Positions 59,765 through 62,322 of a stretch of DNA of 62,322 nt are shown here, piece after piece. Source of the DNA: Helicobacteraceae bacterium (GTDB lineage: Bacteria > Campylobacterota > Campylobacteria > Campylobacterales > Helicobacteraceae). Position 1 is the stretch's first letter. Each line of letters starts with the position of its first letter. The notes under the pieces were generated by a model. That model was not told the origin of the DNA. It saw nothing but the letters and a program-made list of their open reading frames with translations, and did no database searches. The position numbers and the translations under genes are program-made. The stretch lies in the NCBI GenBank assembly GCA_900770765.1, contig CAAGLK010000004.1:1-62322 (forward strand), given 5' to 3'.

Positions 59765-61722
59765 AAAATAGCATTTTAAGGGATGTGGCACAAATTTACC
59801 GCTTTGTTAGCGCACAAAATTTAAAAAATAATTCATTGTATCAAAATTTAAAATCTCCGCTTTTAAAGGAGCTTTTGGAGGTTGTTTTTTCATTTTTGCC
59901 AGATAATGAAGAGATTAGATTTGCTTGTGTGGAGCGAATTGTTGGCTTAAAAGAAGCTGCTATTTTAAATATTTTTGCAAAATATGAAATTAGCGAAGAA
60001 GTGCGCCTTAGATTAAGGCGAATTTTATATGAAATTACACGAGATTTTCATGTAAAAAAACATAAGGAAATTTTATTTTATATTAAAAAAAATAGCCTTT
60101 TAACCCCATTTTTGCAAGAGTTGTTGGAATCCGTGCATAAAATCGGTATTGTTTTTAATGCGTTTTTTGAACGATGGCAAAGAGAGCTAATTTTAGGCAT
60201 TAATAAGGATTTGCAAGAGAAGTTTAATGGGAATTTGCAAGAGATTTTAGAGGTGTTGGAATCTAGCTTTGAAAAAGTTGGAAGAGATTTTATAGCAGAG
60301 GGCGGCTTTAGCGCTCTTGGTGAAATTAGCGATAGAAGCTACTCTGTGCCGCAATTACAAGATTCTAAGTATAAAGCAGTCTCTTATGCGGAGTTTTTTA
60401 AAGATGAATTTAAGGTTTTAGGCGAGGTGTTTAGCGACTGCCTTTTGCGTTTGGAAAAGATACCAGAAGTTTGCAAGGAATTAGAGCAAAAAAATGAGCA
60501 TATTACATATTTAAGAGCTTTGAAAAATGCTCTAATGCAGACAAATTGCTCCGTGCTGCTTGAGCTGTGGAGGCAAGTGGATAGGGCGTGGATGGAGATT
60601 TCTACGCCTTTGCAAATTGGACATCCTTTAGAATATTATGAAGACCATTTTAGAAAATCTGTAGCCCCAGAGTGGGATTTACGAATCGCTAGAATCTATC
60701 AAGGTGTAGATTTATTAGAGCTAGATTCTAAAGGGCAAAAAGATAGTTTTAAAATAACAAAAGAAATTATGCTAAATTTTTATAAGACATATAGTTTAGG
60801 CTTACAAAAAACTCCTTTTAAAGATGAAATTGATTCTTGTGTAATGGAATCTTTACAAAAAACACAATGCTATGGCGGTATGCCTATGCTGTTTTATGGA
60901 GCGGAACTAAATGGGCTATTTAGCGCGCAAGTTGTCCCAAATGATGAAAAAGTAAGTGCAATTTATGGAAAAAAGATTTTTTACTTCCCTGATAGAGTGC
61001 GAGAAATCGCTATGGCAAAGCCATTTATGCAGTTAAGTAGTCTTACATTTTCTAAAGAATTTTTAGATTTTAATAGAGAATTATTATTTTTTAGAAAAAA
61101 TGATTGGTATAAGATTTATGAAATTTCAACTATTGGTCATGAATTTGGGCATATTTTGTGGGTTAGCGGCGATAGCGAACTTAAGATGAATAAAGCTGGG
61201 CAGTTTAAAAATATAGAAGAGTTCAAAGCTACAATGGGAGGCTTGGCTTATTACTTTACCTTAAAAGAAAAGCCACTTTTAAAAGAGCTTATTTGCAATA
61301 CAATTTCTAGGGCTGTGTCGCTAATTGCTTGGAAAAAAGAGGATGAAGTGCTGCCTTATTATTGTGAGGGGCTTTTGCATTTGCAAATTTTATTTAAAGC
61401 GAAAGTTTTGCGATATAGGGGTGATTTTAGCGATGTGGCGTTGGAGGTTTGCTTGGAATCTGGTGTGTTGGAATCCTTGCAAAAAATTTATTTAGAAGTT
61501 TATAATTTTTTAATTTCTATTTATTTAAATAAAAAAGATGCGAGTGTGTTTTTAGATAATTTTATTTACAAAAATAAAGATGGCTATTATTTGCCAAAGG
61601 ATTCTAGTGTAAGTGCATTTGTGTGCGATTATTATAAGCAATACGAAGTAATAGGGCAGTTACAAGATACTTTAGCACCTAAGGCGTGGATGGAATCTTA
61701 TTGTGGAATTTATAAAGAGTGA
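59761..61722 (+). CDS. ciaB: CiaB-like protein with HEFGH metallopeptidase motif
   Basis: Soluble protein of 653 residues resembling Campylobacter invasion antigen B. The first 300 residues are helical. The second half contains CYGGMPMLFYGAELNGLFSAQVVP (in part), then TIGHEFGHILWV at residues 460-464 for the HEFGH core, and a further glutamate pair at 486-487 (EEFKATMGG) that could be the third zinc ligand, the pattern of a gluzincin peptidase. No signal peptide. GTG start coupled to the J-domain gene. Assignment is by recollection of the family; the zinc-site reading is from the sequence. Confidence 0.72.
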   Translation: MKNSILRDVAQIYRFVSAQNLKNNSLYQNLKSPLLKELLEVVFSFLPDNEEIRFACVERIVGLKEAAILNIFAKYEISEEVRLRLRRILYEITRDFHVKKHKEILFYIKKNSLLTPFLQELLESVHKIGIVFNAFFERWQRELILGINKDLQEKFNGNLQEILEVLESSFEKVGRDFIAEGGFSALGEISDRSYSVPQLQDSKYKAVSYAEFFKDEFKVLGEVFSDCLLRLEKIPEVCKELEQKNEHITYLRALKNALMQTNCSVLLELWRQVDRAWMEISTPLQIGHPLEYYEDHFRKSVAPEWDLRIARIYQGVDLLELDSKGQKDSFKITKEIMLNFYKTYSLGLQKTPFKDEIDSCVMESLQKTQCYGGMPMLFYGAELNGLFSAQVVPNDEKVSAIYGKKIFYFPDRVREIAMAKPFMQLSSLTFSKEFLDFNRELLFFRKNDWYKIYEISTIGHEFGHILWVSGDSELKMNKAGQFKNIEEFKATMGGLAYYFTLKEKPLLKELICNTISRAVSLIAWKKEDEVLPYYCEGLLHLQILFKAKVLRYRGDFSDVALEVCLESGVLESLQKIYLEVYNFLISIYLNKKDASVFLDNFIYKNKDGYYLPKDSSVSAFVCDYYKQYEVIGQLQDTLAPKAWMESYCGIYKE

Positions 61723-61724
61723 AA

Positions 61725-62322
61725 ATGGCAGCAACAATAAATAACGATGTATTAAATAAAGCTAGAGAGTGTATTTATGAATTTGCTGGAATCCATTTGC
61801 CAGAAAATAAGGATTCTACAATTAAAAATCGCTTGGATAAATTAGTTAGGGATTTAGATATTAGCGATTTTGAAAGTTTTTTTGCTAGTCTTAGACGCGG
61901 ACTTTATAGACAGGATTTTATTAATGCCTTTACTACTAATAAGACTGATTTTTTTAGAGAAGGATTCCACTTTAAAGATATGGTAGATAGAATCTTGCCG
62001 CAGAGAATGCAAGATTCCACGCCGCTAAAGGTGCTGTGTGCGGCGAGTTCTACCGGAGAGGAGCCTTACTCTATCGCTTCTACGCTTTTGTTTTCAAAAG
62101 AAATTTATGGCTCTAGGACGCCACTAAGTATTCAAGCTATTGATGTGGATACTTCTGTGCTAGAGTTTGCAAAAGCTGGAGAATATATTGTAGATACTAA
62201 GCTAAATCCGCTTCCTACTTGGATTGATTTAAATGAATATTTTTTTATTACGCAAAAAAATGAACGCGAAGTTTATATGAACGCTAGAAGTAATATTAAA
62301 AATTTAATTTCTTTTAAACAGC
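61725..62322 (+). CDS. cheR: Chemotaxis protein methyltransferase CheR (5' part, cut by window end)
   Basis: First 199 residues of CheR, which methylates glutamates of chemoreceptors using SAM. The N-terminal helical domain (ECIYEFAGIHLPENKDS, TTNKTDFFREGFHF) and the start of the SAM domain (AASSTGEEPYSIAS, IQAIDVDTSVLEFA) are clear. The ATG lies two bases after the ciaB stop, continuing the run from the HMA gene. The C-terminus is beyond the window. Confidence 0.92.
   Translation, partial: MAATINNDVLNKARECIYEFAGIHLPENKDSTIKNRLDKLVRDLDISDFESFFASLRRGLYRQDFINAFTTNKTDFFREGFHFKDMVDRILPQRMQDSTPLKVLCAASSTGEEPYSIASTLLFSKEIYGSRTPLSIQAIDVDTSVLEFAKAGEYIVDTKLNPLPTWIDLNEYFFITQKNEREVYMNARSNIKNLISFKQ

Noticed and set aside
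1..62322. RGAWTCY explained as a restriction-modification site
   Set aside because: Host restriction normally drives avoidance, not enrichment, and no restriction or methyltransferase gene is in the window. Methylation remains possible and is listed as a check.

Overview
The window is a low-GC, densely packed chromosomal segment from a member of the Campylobacterota, most likely a Helicobacter of the enterohepatic type. Three gene runs match Helicobacter pylori order as I recall it: can-kdsA-ribH-nusB-pyrF, HIT-pheS-pheT-aroA-ispH-rpsA-(unknown)-serA, and rluD-Fn3-trmB-ftsE-ftsX-M23. The fbp-(Cys-rich)-metG-(Mur-like) run and a CiaB homologue recall Campylobacter. A periplasmic-type ATP-dependent DNA ligase, NADP-glutamate dehydrogenase, argJ and a bifunctional pheA point to a less reduced metabolism than gastric H. 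pylori. Nearly all of it is core genome: I see no insertion sequence, prophage, integrase, CRISPR array or rRNA operon.

Layout. 0.1-9.4 kb: gdhA, ligE-type ligase, tRNA-Arg, a zinc-binding protein, ferredoxin, a radical SAM protein, lysA-pheA, fliL-acpS and ccoS-fqrB. 9.5-15.7 kb: rpmB, a K+ channel, argJ, a DUF465 protein, thrS-infC-rpmI-rplT and a tiny lipoprotein. 15.8-26.4 kb: rarA, a 29-residue membrane ORF, a LOG-family gene, thiE, hypF, the motB-can-kdsA-ribH-nusB-pyrF operon, dedA, tRNA-His, tRNA-Pro and rpe. 26.5-34.7 kb: fbp to a NifX-like protein, cytochrome c, a regulatory cluster (PilJ-type membrane sensor, Crp/Fnr regulator, unknown 127-residue protein) and rsmG. 34.7-41.7 kb: queA-tatC-tatB, a lipoprotein, an orphan response regulator, a DUF2325 gene divergent from fur, glnK-amtB, SRP RNA and a HIT protein. 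41.8-51.1 kb: pheST-aroA-ispH-rpsA-serA. 51.2-57.4 kb: the division/envelope operon rluD to ftsEX-LytM. 57.5-62.3 kb: rodA overlapping a CAT-anticodon tRNA, then an HMA protein, a TerB/J-domain protein, ciaB and a truncated cheR.

The most unusual signal is not a gene. The degenerate palindromic heptamer RGAWTCY (G-GAATC-T/C, A-GATTC-C/T and so on) is strongly over-represented on both strands, in all reading frames and between genes. A hand count in hypF gives 21 copies in 2.3 kb, against roughly one expected from base composition. It drives ES, DS, GI, RF, NP and IP dipeptides into unrelated proteins, is tandemly amplified at 9-bp spacing in linkers of metG and tatB, and forms inverted pairs at the ends of transcription units. 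This behaviour resembles a DNA uptake sequence or another chromosome-wide recognition site, which to my knowledge is not described for this group.

Other points worth following: RodA ends inside a tRNA gene; MotB has no adjacent MotA; PII lacks the uridylylation tyrosine; a PilJ-domain sensor with no kinase sits beside a Crp/Fnr regulator; CiaB has an HEFGH motif and is translationally coupled to a membrane J-domain protein; and two very small membrane or lipoprotein ORFs are easily missed.
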